A stretch of 64,000 nt of DNA from Lysinibacillus sp. B2A1. Its GTDB lineage: Bacteria > Bacillota > Bacilli > Bacillales_A > Planococcaceae. The notes below the pieces were generated by a model, which was not told the DNA's origin, ran no database searches, and saw only the letters and a program-made list of their open reading frames with translations. Below, piece by piece: positions 55,738-64,000 of this stretch (position 1 is its first letter; the number at the start of each line of letters is the position of its first letter). A program made the position numbers and the translations under genes. The stretch covers positions 1,436,501 through 1,500,500 of the forward strand of contig CP027224.1 in assembly GCA_002973635.1 (NCBI GenBank). The letters run 5' to 3'.

Positions 55738-55760
55738 GAAAGATAATACAGTAATTGTTG

Positions 55761-55779
55761 AACTAACGAGGTGTTAGTT
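55761..55779. repeat. Small inverted-repeat element, copy 3
   Basis: AACTAAC-GAGGT-GTTAGTT, with GTTG before and GAAC after; a shorter spacer than in copies 1 and 2. Confidence 0.6.
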
Positions 55780-55832
55780 GAACGCATGAAGTTCTATTAT
55801 TGTGGTAAATGAGGTCATTTGTAGTACATAAA

Positions 55833-55880
55833 AGGATAGGTAAAGCAGATATCCTTACTGCTTTCCTATCCTATTTTTTT
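55833..55880 (+). terminator. Terminator after the 209-residue gene
   Basis: AGGATAGG/CCTATCCT and AAAGCAG/CTGCTTT form a long stem with a one-base bulge and a 9-base loop, followed by ATTTTTTT. Confidence 0.9.
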
Positions 55881-55975
55881 ACCCTTTATAATGTGTGACA
55901 TTTGATATATTAAAAGAGGGTTAAATTATTTACTTTACTTTTAATGGAAATTAAATTCTGAGCGTTTTTTTCTTA

Positions 55976-56068
55976 CTATTTATATTTGTTTATCAATTGT
56001 TGAAATACCAAACTTTCAAGTCTCCTCTTTAGTTGATCAGTCGTTAGTGACTCAATATCCTTCTCCAT
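55976..56068 (-). pseudogene. Possible gene remnant, 30 residues
   Basis: The minus-strand frame reads MEKDIESLTTDQLKRRLESL then VFQQLINKYK and a stop: protein-like amphipathic helices, like the C-terminus of a lost gene. There is no ribosome binding site and a stop lies six codons upstream of the Met. Confidence 0.25.
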
Positions 56069-56124
56069 TTGACTTAGTAGTATTCAAAAAGAGTCCCTTG
56101 AACATTTAGTATTTCAACACTATT

Positions 56125-56166
56125 AAGACTGAATCCAATATTGGATTTCAGTCTTAATTTTTCTTA
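56125..56166 (+). terminator. Hairpin terminator in the gene-free stretch
   Basis: AAGACTGAATCCA and TGGATTTCAGTCTT pair with one small bulge, followed by AATTTTTC. No coding gene reads into it from the left except beyond an earlier terminator, so it may end a small RNA. Confidence 0.6.
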
Positions 56167-56241
56167 ATTAAAATGTGCAACCTTTTATGATAATTATAAA
56201 TAAATTTTTAATAAAAAATTATAGCCTCATCGCTTATTTCA

Positions 56242-56592
56242 TTAATAGCCCATATGTTTATGGTGGTACGGCATATGACCGTGGTGAGGTGGCATAGGGC
56301 AGTGATGCTGCGGCATGTGACAAGGATTAGGCGGCATACCGCAAAGTGTATGATTTTCGCAACATTCATTCACGACAGATTCAGTACATGGGAAATAGTA
56401 TTGATGATCAATCATATGTTTATTTACATTTGTAATATGTGTTGGTTGTACATGTGGTACGACAGTATGGATATAATTTGTACGAACATATTGCTCCGGT
56501 GGCATAAATTGTGGTGGATCAAATTGTGTTGGCATTGCTTGTGGTGGACAGCAATGTGGACCTTTCCCATGGTGACGCATACGTTTAAACAT
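56242..56592 (-). CDS. CotD-like inner spore coat protein
   Basis: The 116-residue protein is rich in His, Pro, Met and Cys. Its middle (IHTVVPHVQPTHITNVNKHM then YYFPC) matches the CotD family core, and the C-terminus repeats MPPHHGHMPYHHKHMGY-like units. CAGGAGGTAATAACC places the start at 56592; the longer frame to 56700 is unlikely. CotD is an inner coat component made late in sporulation in the mother cell. The His-rich tail may bind metal, which is inference. Confidence 0.88.
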   Translation of the reverse strand: MFKRMRHHGKGPHCCPPQAMPTQFDPPQFMPPEQYVRTNYIHTVVPHVQPTHITNVNKHMIDHQYYFPCTESVVNECCENHTLCGMPPNPCHMPQHHCPMPPHHGHMPYHHKHMGY

Positions 56593-56895
56593 GGTTATTA
56601 CCTCCTGTTTTAATAAGTTGTGGTTCATTATTAAGATATGAGGGCTATGTCGATAGGGTCTATTTATTTGCCTACTAACTATTAGATAAATCTCACACAT
56701 CAGTGAAAATCAAAACTTATGTAACATATGCCTAATATATCCTTATAGCTTATTTAGATGAGTATATATACCTTTGTTTCAGGTGATTTTCTTTATCAAA
56801 AGAGATTAATTTGTATATTTGTATAATAAGCAGCCAATTAAAAATAAAATATTATTAAAATTATTAAAAAGGTACGTTTTTTATAAAAAAAGATA

Positions 56896-56949
56896 TTGTA
56901 AATACATTTTTTGTACAGTATACTCTTTTAGTGATAATGATTATCATTG
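56896..56949 (+). promoter_or_regulatory. Sigma-A promoter with Fur box for the iron uptake operon
   Basis: TTGTAA (56896-56901), 17 bases, and TATACT (56919-56924) form a promoter. The Fur box TGATAATGATTATCATTG (56932-56949) lies at the start of the transcript, 26 bases before the first gene. The operon should be off when iron is plentiful. Confidence 0.9.
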
Positions 56950-56974
56950 TTGATTATTATTTGGGAGGACATAT

Positions 56975-57976
56975 ATGTCGAAACTTACATTTAACAAAAG
57001 AAATTTTTATTTGCTTTTCACACTATTACTATCATTCGCATTTTTACTAGCTGCTTGCGGGGATAAAACATCGAAAAGTAGTGAACAGGAAAATAAAGCA
57101 TCAGAAGAAGGAAAAACAGAGGAAGCAAGTCGTGAAATTACACATGCGATGGGCACAACAACAGTAAAAGGAACACCTACAAAAATAGTAACGCTTTATC
57201 AAGGTGCTACCGATGTGGCAGTTGCAATGGGTATTAAGCCAGTGGGTGCAGTAGAGTCCTGGGCAGAAGCACCTATCTATAACTATCTTAAAAATGATTT
57301 AGACGGTGTAACAATCGTTGGGCAGGAAACACAGCCAAATTTAGAAGAAATTGCGAAGCTTAAGCCTGATTTAATTATTGCTTCGAAAGTGCGTCATGAG
57401 GAAATTTATGATCAGTTATCTCAAATTGCACCAACAGTTGCCCATGAAACTGTTTTTGATTTCAAAGGAACAGCAGAAATGATGGGTCAAGCAATGAATC
57501 AAGAAGATAAGGTCAAAGAACTATTAGGAAATTGGGATAACCGAGTGGCAGATTTCCAAACAAAAATTAAAGAAAAGCTTGGGGACCAATGGCCACTACA
57601 TGTGTCAGTTGTTAATTTTAGAGCAGATCATGCACGAATTTATGTTACAGGCTTTGCAGGATCGATTTTATCAGAACTTGGCTTCAAGGGACCTAAAAAT
57701 CTAACAGATGATTCATTAGAGATTGTAAAACTAACTGACAAAGAAAGTATTACACAGATGAATGCAGATGTGATTTATATGTTTATGGAAAATGATGAGG
57801 CTGTTAAAAAAGTTTATGAAGAATGGACAAATCATCCATTATGGAAAGAGCTTGATGCAGTCAAAGCAAATCAAGTATATCAGGTTGATGAAATTAATTG
57901 GAATCTAGCTGGTGGTATTCTAAGTGCTAATTTAATGCTTGATGATATTTATGACAAATTTGAAATAGAAAAATAA
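56975..57976 (+). CDS. Siderophore-iron ABC transporter substrate-binding lipoprotein
   Basis: The 333-residue protein has a lipobox LLAAC (Cys28), a Lys/Glu-rich spacer, and the type III binding-protein fold of iron-siderophore receptors: TKIVTLYQGATDVAVAMGIKPVGAVESW, PNLEEIAKLKPDLIIASK and the C-terminal NWNLAGGILSANLMLDDI. GGGAGGACATAT precedes ATG. It resembles the FeuA/YfiY/FhuD group; the siderophore cannot be named. It is separated from the permeases by a hairpin. Confidence 0.92.
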   Translation: MSKLTFNKRNFYLLFTLLLSFAFLLAACGDKTSKSSEQENKASEEGKTEEASREITHAMGTTTVKGTPTKIVTLYQGATDVAVAMGIKPVGAVESWAEAPIYNYLKNDLDGVTIVGQETQPNLEEIAKLKPDLIIASKVRHEEIYDQLSQIAPTVAHETVFDFKGTAEMMGQAMNQEDKVKELLGNWDNRVADFQTKIKEKLGDQWPLHVSVVNFRADHARIYVTGFAGSILSELGFKGPKNLTDDSLEIVKLTDKESITQMNADVIYMFMENDEAVKKVYEEWTNHPLWKELDAVKANQVYQVDEINWNLAGGILSANLMLDDIYDKFEIEK

Positions 57977-57985
57977 TGGCAAGTA

Positions 57986-58016
57986 AGGGCTGTATCTTTA
58001 GTGACAGCCCTCTTCT
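57986..58016 (+). terminator. Attenuating hairpin after the siderophore-binding gene
   Basis: AGGGCTGT and ACAGCCCT pair perfectly (8 bp), followed by CTTCTT. As in other ABC operons it could allow extra binding protein. Confidence 0.75.
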
Positions 58017-58068
58017 TGTAGATAGAAAGCTTTATATTTAAACTGCAAGCTAGTTTTTGAGATAAATT

Positions 58069-59109
58069 GTGGATGAAGAAAGTTGGCATAAAATGAGAAT
58101 TATTCTTTCCAGTACCCCAATGAAAAAAATTTGCTTACTAATAAGCTGTGTATTGCTTTTTTGCACATTTATATTAAGTATTGCACTTGGTCAAACCTCA
58201 ATATCATTAGAGGTTATCTATCAGGCATTTTTTCATTTTAATGATGCAAATACAGAGCATGTCATTATAAGAACTTCTCGTTTGACACGCGCTATTATTG
58301 CTGCGGTAGTTGGTGCCAGCCTTGCCATTGCTGGGGCTTTAATGCGTGCATTAACAAGAAATCCGTTAGCGGCACCTGATATTTTAGGTATTAATGCAGG
58401 AGCTATATTTTTTATTGTCAGCGCGATTACTTTGTTTTCAATAGATTCCTTAATGAGTTATATGTGGATTGCCTTTTTAGGGGCAGGTATTGCAGGAGCA
58501 ATGGTTTTTTTCTTAGGATCATTAGGAAGAGATGGTTTATCACCCATCAAAATAGTATTAGCAGGTGCAGCGATTACAGCCTTATTCGTATCGTTTACAC
58601 AGGGGTTACTTGTGATTGATGAGCAGGGCCTACAAAGTGTTCTTTTTTGGTTAGCAGGGTCAGTGTCAGGACGTAGCATTGATATGCTTTTACCTGTTCT
58701 TCCATTTATTTTAGTTGCAACCATTGTGTCAATAGTTATGGGAAGATCCATTAATGTCTTGCAATCTGGTGATGATATTGCAAAAGGGTTAGGGCAGCGA
58801 ACAATTATCACTAAAATTATGCTAGGAATAATTATTATTGTGCTTGCAGGTAGCTCTGTAGCAGTAGCGGGCTCAATCGGCTTTATTGGACTGATCGTTC
58901 CGCATATAGCAATCGGGCTTGTAGGTTCAGATTTTCGCTGGATTATTCCTTATAGTGCAGTGATTGGGGCTACATTACTGCTGTTGGCTGACATAGCAGC
59001 TAGATTTATAATCATGCCATTGGAAATGCCAATTGGTGTTATGACTGCTTTAATTGGTGCTCCTTTCTTCATTTATATTGCACGAAAGGGGTTAGCGAAA
59101 AATGCCTAA
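58069..59109 (+). CDS. Siderophore-iron ABC transporter permease 1 (FecCD family)
   Basis: A FecCD-type permease of about 340 residues with ten likely helices. RLTRAIIAAVVGASLAIAGA, TRNPLAAPDILGINAGA and GSIGFIGLIVPHIA are the conserved segments. The start is uncertain: GTG 58069, ATG 58093 and ATG 58120 are in frame and none has a strong ribosome binding site. It overlaps the next permease gene by 8 bases. Confidence 0.9.
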   Translation: MDEESWHKMRIILSSTPMKKICLLISCVLLFCTFILSIALGQTSISLEVIYQAFFHFNDANTEHVIIRTSRLTRAIIAAVVGASLAIAGALMRALTRNPLAAPDILGINAGAIFFIVSAITLFSIDSLMSYMWIAFLGAGIAGAMVFFLGSLGRDGLSPIKIVLAGAAITALFVSFTQGLLVIDEQGLQSVLFWLAGSVSGRSIDMLLPVLPFILVATIVSIVMGRSINVLQSGDDIAKGLGQRTIITKIMLGIIIIVLAGSSVAVAGSIGFIGLIVPHIAIGLVGSDFRWIIPYSAVIGATLLLLADIAARFIIMPLEMPIGVMTALIGAPFFIYIARKGLAKNA

Positions 59110-60142
59110 GTACATGACAATACGCTCAAAATCTGATCGTATTTCGTTTCAAATTGCTTTAAAAACATGCTTGATCACTCTAATTCTAAGTCTTTTATTA
59201 GTCCTATTAACGATTCTTGGCTTATCAGCTGGCAGTGACTTTATTCATCCATGGATTGTTATTCAGGAATTGTTTGGCTACGGAAGTGGGGACTATAATT
59301 TTGTTTTACATACATTAAGACTACCTAGAGTATTGATGGCTTTATTAGTCGGTGCAGCACTTGGTGTTGCAGGCTTAATCTTACAAGGAATTATTCGTAA
59401 TCCACTTGCAGCTCCAGATATTATTGGAGTAACGAGTGGAGCATCAGTTGGGGCAATTGTTTTTATCGTGTATTTTATGGGAACAGTCAGTATTCAATTT
59501 TTACCCCTAGCAGCAATAATAGGTGCTTCGATCGTGTCGTTTATCATCTATCTTCTCTCCTGGAAAAAGGGTGTAACTCCTATACGTATGGTGTTGATTG
59601 GTATTGGGATTTCGGCACTAGCAAAAGCGATGGTTACCATGCTGCTCGTTATTAGCAATGTGGCGGCTACCACGAAAGCATATTTATGGTTAACAGGAAG
59701 TTTATATGGGGCTAATATGCAAGATGTTTTTCTATTGCTTCCATGGGTTTTAGTATTATTACCATTGACTTTCGTAATGGCTAGAATTGTAAATGTTAAG
59801 GAATTGGGAGACGATATTGCAATTGGACTAGGTGTAAAAGTTCAGGTCTATCGTTTATTCTTTTTACTGATCAGTGTTATGCTTGCAGGTTCTGCTGTAG
59901 CCTTTGCTGGTGGAATTGCTTTTGTCGGATTAGTGGCACCGCATATGAGTAGAATGCTTGTTGGACGCTCCTTTGCCGCTTTAATTCCAGTAACGGCTAT
60001 TATCGGTGGCATTATTGTTATAGCAGCCGATATTGTGGCTCGAACGGCCTTCTTACCTAAAGATCTACCAACAGGTGTATTTACGGCAGCTATCGGTGCT
60101 CCATTTTTTATATATTTATTGTTTAAAACACGCAATCAATAA
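59102..60142 (+). CDS. Siderophore-iron ABC transporter permease 2 (FecCD family)
   Basis: The second FecCD permease (346 residues) forms the heterodimer with permease 1. It has RLPRVLMALLVGAALGVAGL, IRNPLAAPDIIGVTSGA and GGIAFVGLVAPHMSRMLVG. It is coupled by an 8-base overlap to the preceding gene. Fifty-six bases separate it from the ATPase gene. Confidence 0.92.
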   Translation: MPKYMTIRSKSDRISFQIALKTCLITLILSLLLVLLTILGLSAGSDFIHPWIVIQELFGYGSGDYNFVLHTLRLPRVLMALLVGAALGVAGLILQGIIRNPLAAPDIIGVTSGASVGAIVFIVYFMGTVSIQFLPLAAIIGASIVSFIIYLLSWKKGVTPIRMVLIGIGISALAKAMVTMLLVISNVAATTKAYLWLTGSLYGANMQDVFLLLPWVLVLLPLTFVMARIVNVKELGDDIAIGLGVKVQVYRLFFLLISVMLAGSAVAFAGGIAFVGLVAPHMSRMLVGRSFAALIPVTAIIGGIIVIAADIVARTAFLPKDLPTGVFTAAIGAPFFIYLLFKTRNQ

Positions 60143-60198
60143 ATGCTTTTTAACAACGGCTACAATAGCTAAAGAGTATAAAAGAGGGTGACAGGATT

Positions 60199-61026
60199 TT
60201 GAAAAATGTTTTAAAGGCTCATGATTTAAGCGTATATTATGGGGAGAATAAAATTTTAGAGAATTTAAATTTGCAAATACCTAAAGGAAAAATTACCGTA
60301 TTGGTAGGTGCCAACGGTTGTGGAAAATCCACACTTTTACGAACCTTTGCACGCTTAATAAAACCGAAAGCTGGTCAAATTTTCTTAGAGGATGACGTAA
60401 TCCAAAAAATTCCCACAAAGGATATTGCAAAGCGTTTAGCGATTCTACCACAGGGACCTGTTGCACCAGAAGGATTAACAGTCTTACAATTAATTAAACA
60501 GGGGCGCTATCCTCATCAAAGCTGGTTAAAGCAGTGGTCTAATGAGGATGAAATAATTGTAAATAAAGCGTTAGAAGTAACACAGATGACTGATTTTGTA
60601 GATCGATCAGTAGACGCTTTGTCTGGTGGTCAGAGACAACGTGCTTGGATTGCGATGACCTTAGCACAAAAAACGGATTTAATTTTATTAGATGAACCAA
60701 CTACCTATTTAGATATGGCTCACCAAATAGAAATATTAGATTTATTATTTGATTTGAATGTCGAAGAAAATCGTACAGTTGTTATGGTACTACATGATTT
60801 AAATTTAGCATGTCGTTATGCCCATCATATTGTTGCAGTACGAGATAAACAAATATACGCTCAAGGTAAACCTGAGGAAGTTGTGACAATGGAGATGGTG
60901 CAAAATGTATTTCGAATGAACTGTATGATCATTAAAGATCCAATTTTCGGGACGCCATTATGTGTTCCTCATGGTAAGGGACGCACAGTAGTAGAAGAGG
61001 AAAGTGGGGAGGCAAGCATCGGGTGA
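60199..61026 (+). CDS. Siderophore-iron ABC transporter ATP-binding protein (FhuC/FepC family)
   Basis: TTG 60199 is the start, behind GAGGGTGACAGGATT. The 275 residues include Walker [25 protein letters not shown], Walker [13 protein letters not shown] and VLHDLN. It powers the two permeases upstream. The stop overlaps the reductase start by 4 bases (GTGA). Confidence 0.94.
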   Translation: MKNVLKAHDLSVYYGENKILENLNLQIPKGKITVLVGANGCGKSTLLRTFARLIKPKAGQIFLEDDVIQKIPTKDIAKRLAILPQGPVAPEGLTVLQLIKQGRYPHQSWLKQWSNEDEIIVNKALEVTQMTDFVDRSVDALSGGQRQRAWIAMTLAQKTDLILLDEPTTYLDMAHQIEILDLLFDLNVEENRTVVMVLHDLNLACRYAHHIVAVRDKQIYAQGKPEEVVTMEMVQNVFRMNCMIIKDPIFGTPLCVPHGKGRTVVEEESGEASIG

Positions 61027-61790
61027 GTTTAGATCTTACAGCTGATGAAATAGCAGTATTAACGCAAGGGTATAGACTTACAATCGAACAAAATTCAGAT
61101 TTAATTTATTCAATTCCTGCAAAGAATTTACTAGACACAGATTTTTGCCTAACTTATTTACAAGAAATTGCTTCCTTTTTTAATTCTTCTTCTATACTTG
61201 TTACGGCATCGTTATTTGCTAAGCGCTATAGTGTATTGACAATGGCCTCTGCACTTTATGCAATGTCAAGGTTTGAAAAGGGGCTGAATGTTGACATTGA
61301 AAATGCTTGCATTGAATCGAATAATAAGGAAAAGCCGTGGCTTCCCAGCATAAGATTAATAGATTGGTCAACTTCACTCCCCAAACAAAATCGGCTAGCC
61401 TGGCGTGATCAAATTATGCAACATATATTTGCCAATAATCTTGAAAGAGTTTGGCGGATATTAGCGACAACCGCTAAAATTCCTAAAGCGACTCTATGGG
61501 AAAACACAGCCATCTATGTGAATTGGCTCTATGAGACAAAAATAAGAGAAGAAGCCAATCCACTAGAAATAGCTCGTTTAGAGGATGATTATTATTATAT
61601 AGCGTTTCAGGCATCAGGCGATCTATTTGGTGAGAGAAAAAATCCATTAACAAAATATTGTGATCCCAAGGTATTTGTTAAAGATACTGATATGCCTATA
61701 CGATTAAGAAAAACCTGTTGCTTTTATTATTTAAGCTCCGACGAAGCGAATGATTACTGTATAACCTGCCCAAAAATAAAACGAATATAA
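61023..61790 (+). CDS. FhuF-like ferric-siderophore reductase
   Basis: The 255-residue protein ends in C-C-x12-C-x2-C (Cys232, 233, 246, 249), close to the C-C-x10-C-x2-C motif that holds the [2Fe-2S] cluster in FhuF-type reductases; the longer gap is notable. Such enzymes release iron from imported ferric siderophores in the cytosol. GTG 61023 overlaps the ATPase stop, so it is the last gene of the Fur-controlled operon. An IucA/IucC-related N-terminal part is the other similarity in this family. Confidence 0.85.
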   Translation: MSLDLTADEIAVLTQGYRLTIEQNSDLIYSIPAKNLLDTDFCLTYLQEIASFFNSSSILVTASLFAKRYSVLTMASALYAMSRFEKGLNVDIENACIESNNKEKPWLPSIRLIDWSTSLPKQNRLAWRDQIMQHIFANNLERVWRILATTAKIPKATLWENTAIYVNWLYETKIREEANPLEIARLEDDYYYIAFQASGDLFGERKNPLTKYCDPKVFVKDTDMPIRLRKTCCFYYLSSDEANDYCITCPKIKRI

Positions 61791-61986
61791 TTGCCTCTTT
61801 ACTCTCCTAAAAAGTGGATAAGCACCCGAATTTTAACTGTGTGTTTATTCACTTATTTTTTTATCCCACTTACTGTATTAAGTATAAATGTTATGAACGA
61901 AAAAGAACTAAACTTGCATTTTAATATATTTTTCGTTATGGTAAATATTGTATTGAAATGAGTGGTCATAGAAAGGGGGTTAAGCC

Positions 61987-62430
61987 TTGTTAAAAAAAAT
62001 TTTGTTCTTTTTAATGGTTTTAATCATTTTAACTGGGTGTTCCTTAACAGGTGGATACGACTCCACTAAAGCGATTAAAAGAGGGGATATTACAATTTTA
62101 CATAACGGAGTACATAATTTAGAACGATTTGAACAATTTCTTGAGCATCTAGCTAATAATCAAGAGGATACTGTTCGAGTGACTGCATATACAAAAGAGG
62201 GTGATCCCATCTTCGCAGATTTACATTTTGATGGGAATGACATTCAATATACGCATGATAATTCACATGATGCATTTGGAGGGCAGGACAAAGGGCAAGA
62301 GACAGATGTTTGTAAAAATATAATGTCTGGCATTAATGATCAAAATGAAGTGGAGTATGTTTTAGTTGACTGCGCGAATAATGGGGAAATTTCTCTTTTT
62401 CAAGTAAATGAAAAAGAGGCTAAAAAGTAA
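61987..62430 (+). CDS. DUF4362 lipoprotein
   Basis: TTG 61987 follows AGAAAGGGGGTTAAGCC. The lipobox LTGC (Cys18) follows a hydrophobic signal. The mature part (KAIKRGDITILHNGVHNLERF, FLEHLANNQEDTVRVTAYTKEGDP, IQYTHDNSHDAFGG) matches DUF4362 proteins of Bacillales, whose role is unknown. It stands alone after the iron operon; the 190 bases before it hold an imperfect AAGTGGATAA/TTATCCCACTT pair and no gene. Confidence 0.88.
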   Translation: MLKKILFFLMVLIILTGCSLTGGYDSTKAIKRGDITILHNGVHNLERFEQFLEHLANNQEDTVRVTAYTKEGDPIFADLHFDGNDIQYTHDNSHDAFGGQDKGQETDVCKNIMSGINDQNEVEYVLVDCANNGEISLFQVNEKEAKK

Positions 62431-62448
62431 TATCAAACCTCATAAAAA

Positions 62449-62482
62449 GATGCCAAGTCTTCTCGTCAAATGACCTGGCATC
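62449..62482. terminator. Convergent terminator
   Basis: GATGCCAAGTC pairs with GACCTGGCATC (one mismatch). The T run (TTTTTAT) is on the minus strand, so it chiefly ends the minus-strand group from the right. Confidence 0.75.
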
Positions 62483-62496
62483 AGGAGAATATACTA

Positions 62497-63201
62497 TTAG
62501 ATGACTACTTTTTTCTTCACACGCTTCCATAATAGTAGCATATAGACAAAAAGTATAATTATAATCATGTATGCATACAACAAAGAGCTTTCTTCATTGC
62601 CCATAAAGTTAAAGAAATTATTCAAGCCATGGAACAATATTGTTAGAATGATGGATTGACCATCTAAAATTAGTAAAGAAAGTACGAGGCCAACAAGTAG
62701 TGCATAGATTATTTGGATAACTGTATCTTCAAGAGATTGACCACCAAGTAACTGTAGGGTATGTGTGACACTAAATAGGAAACTTGATACCCAAACTGCT
62801 GTAAAAGGCCCTTTTGCTAATAGCATCCGTAGCATGATGCCTCTAAAAACCGTTTCTTCGATAAAAGCTACGACAAACAATTGCATGATCAACATCACGA
62901 TTAAATGACTAAAGGATTCTGTATTCAAGCCTTTTGTACCGATAAGAATGATACATAAAATGAAAATCAGTGGGCTAACGAGTAAAATATTACTTTTATT
63001 AAAAGCTAAAAAGAAGTATTGGTGCCAATTCTTTTTCACCCCAATGTATACAAAGAGCCCTACTGCTAGAGGTACTAGCAGCACAAATTGGAGAAAAGGG
63101 CTTGAAGGTTGTTGAATGGAAACGTAGGCACCATTCAAAACATAGAAAAATATAAGAAGAAGTTCTAAGCCAATTATTTTAATTAACATTTTTTTTGCCA
63201 T
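62497..63201 (-). CDS. CPBP-family intramembrane metalloprotease
   Basis: The 234-residue membrane protein has seven or so helices and the Abi/CPBP motifs EETVFRGIMLR (Glu-Glu and Arg) and SVTHTLQLLGG (His), plus the third motif FHGLNN. Related proteins process prenylated proteins or act in bacteriocin self-immunity. It follows a membrane ABC subunit on the same strand by 23 bases. The start is read from ATG at 63201 with AAGGGATCGGCTAG before it. Confidence 0.88.
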   Translation of the reverse strand: MAKKMLIKIIGLELLLIFFYVLNGAYVSIQQPSSPFLQFVLLVPLAVGLFVYIGVKKNWHQYFFLAFNKSNILLVSPLIFILCIILIGTKGLNTESFSHLIVMLIMQLFVVAFIEETVFRGIMLRMLLAKGPFTAVWVSSFLFSVTHTLQLLGGQSLEDTVIQIIYALLVGLVLSLLILDGQSIILTILFHGLNNFFNFMGNEESSLLYAYMIIIILFVYMLLLWKRVKKKVVI

Positions 63202-63224
63202 CTAGCCGATCCCTTCTTTTTGAA

Positions 63225-63923
63225 TTAAGCAGGATGCACTGAAGCTCTCCGTAAAGCTAGTGTGACGATAAAGTACAGGAGAACACTAAATACGAATAGA
63301 CTGCTTACTATTGTAATAGCTGATAGTTTTGAAAACAGCTCAAACAATGTAGTGTACCACTCGAAAATGACCATAGTAATCGGAATTAAACAAAGTAGCC
63401 CGAAAAAGCTATAACCACCAATCGTTCCTAAACGATAAAAGACAATGTTTAACAATAGCCCGGAAGTTAAAGAGAATAGTAGTAATACCGTGTCCAGTGC
63501 AACTGTGTCGATAAATGCAGTGGAATTTCCGAAAAAGTATATTGGATGTATAATAAGTATTTCTTTGATTTTTAGTAATGCTGAGAAGTAGTTAATGACT
63601 TTATGCGTACAAGTAATGATTACAGCGCCAGCTAGGCTCCAGCAGATAAAAAAGAGACCAACATTGACCATATACTGCGTACGACTTATTCCGAGCTTTA
63701 AAAAATAAGGCAAGGTTTTATTTAACAACTTTGATGCCGTTGTACTGTAAAAGATATAGACTGGAATAGAAATCGTAATGGCGAAAGAAAACAAGTATTG
63801 CCCAAAAAAAGTATCTATGAAAAAAGTCAATAGAACGATAGCGAATAAAATGCACCAAAAAATAATGTTTTGCTTTTTATAGCTTTGAAATAGAATATAA
63901 AAACTACCCTTTATTGTATTCAT
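63225..63923 (-). CDS. Membrane protein, probable ABC transporter permease subunit
   Basis: The 232-residue protein has six predicted helices (first at IIFWCILFAIVLLTFFIDTF) and no clear signature. Its start overlaps by 4 bases (ATGA) the stop of what looks like an ATPase gene that runs off the window. With the CPBP protease next, it resembles small transporter/immunity sets, but the family is unresolved. Confidence 0.75.
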   Translation of the reverse strand: MNTIKGSFYILFQSYKKQNIIFWCILFAIVLLTFFIDTFFGQYLFSFAITISIPVYIFYSTTASKLLNKTLPYFLKLGISRTQYMVNVGLFFICWSLAGAVIITCTHKVINYFSALLKIKEILIIHPIYFFGNSTAFIDTVALDTVLLLFSLTSGLLLNIVFYRLGTIGGYSFFGLLCLIPITMVIFEWYTTLFELFSKLSAITIVSSLFVFSVLLYFIVTLALRRASVHPA

Positions 63924-64000
63924 TTAATAGCCCTCGCTTTCTGCTGCTTACTTAAATACACCAACATATCCTGTAATGAAACACGCTCAAGTTTAATATT
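63920..64000 (-). CDS. Probable ABC transporter ATP-binding protein, last 26 residues (rest outside window)
   Basis: The minus-strand frame is open from the right edge and ends in TGA overlapping the next ATG. The visible end, NIKLERVSLQDMLVYLSKQQ then KARAIK, looks like the C-terminal ...SLEDIFVYL tail common to ABC ATPases. The call rests on that and on the membrane protein that follows. Confidence 0.55.
   Translation of the reverse strand, partial: NIKLERVSLQDMLVYLSKQQKARAIK

Larger units (their letters stand above)
55881..56241. other. Gene-free stretch with a long-range inverted repeat
   Basis: GTTGAAATAC (55999-56008) has an exact complement GTATTTCAAC at 56109-56118, about 100 bases apart. 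A terminator follows at 56125. The stretch might be a structured RNA or the ends of a small decayed element. A short minus-strand frame lies inside (separate entry). Confidence 0.4.

Overview
The window looks like chromosome of a low-GC, endospore-forming Gram-positive of the Lysinibacillus type (Bacillales). The evidence is S-layer-homology (SLH) surface proteins, spore coat genes (cotE, a cotD-like gene), the miaB-ricA-cotE-mutS-mutL ... miaA-hfq order and the ynbB-glnR-glnA order of Bacillus relatives, strong AGGAGG-type ribosome binding sites, and many TTG/GTG starts. The genus is inferred from gene content. No rRNA, tRNA, CRISPR array, insertion sequence or prophage was recognised.

Layout. 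1-7.9 kb: tandem genes for large cell-wall proteins ending in three SLH domains. One is built from near-identical 297-bp cadherin-like repeats and is split by a missing G. 9.7-16.1 kb: an overlapping operon with a binding lipoprotein, a cytosolic alkaline-phosphatase-superfamily enzyme, two permeases, an ATPase, a DeoR regulator and a PHP phosphoesterase, probably for organophosphate or phosphonate scavenging. 16.4-29.5 kb: core genes miaB, ricA, cotE (apparent CTG start), mutS, mutL, glpK, glpD, a monoacylglycerol-lipase-like hydrolase, miaA, hfq and a rhodanese. 29.8-30.7 kb: a NERD-domain gene interrupted by TGA. 30.9-40.5 kb: a catabolic locus with a cyclic-imidase/PgdA-like hydrolase, a nitrilase-family amidase, a ribose-type ABC importer, two SDR dehydrogenases and a YesM/YesN-type two-component system.

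40.6-48 kb is the most interesting part. A divergent LuxR-type regulator faces a 52-residue, six-cysteine peptide gene at 41746-41904. Five of the six cysteines are followed at +4 by Asp (C-X3-D), the pattern of freyrasin-type ranthipeptides. It is followed by a radical SAM/SPASM maturase with a leader-recognition-like N-terminus, an ABC ATPase, two membrane subunits and an ABC exporter. This is an apparently complete sulfur-to-alpha/beta/gamma-carbon thioether RiPP cluster.

48.2-64 kb: a cobalamin riboswitch with terminator upstream of cobT; a TRIC-type channel gene; ynbB (frameshifted), glnR with a GlnR box, and glnA; a pepE-like gene with two frameshifts; two unknown genes flanked by small AACTAAC...GTTAGTT repeats; a cotD-like gene; a Fur-box-controlled siderophore-iron uptake operon ending in a FhuF-like reductase; a DUF4362 lipoprotein; and a minus-strand CPBP protease/ABC transporter group running off the right edge.

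Caution: four single-base length differences in short homopolymers (2405, 51194, 53911, 54343) and one in-frame TGA (29919) break otherwise intact genes. They may be real mutations or sequencing errors, and the breaks at homopolymers should be checked against reads first.
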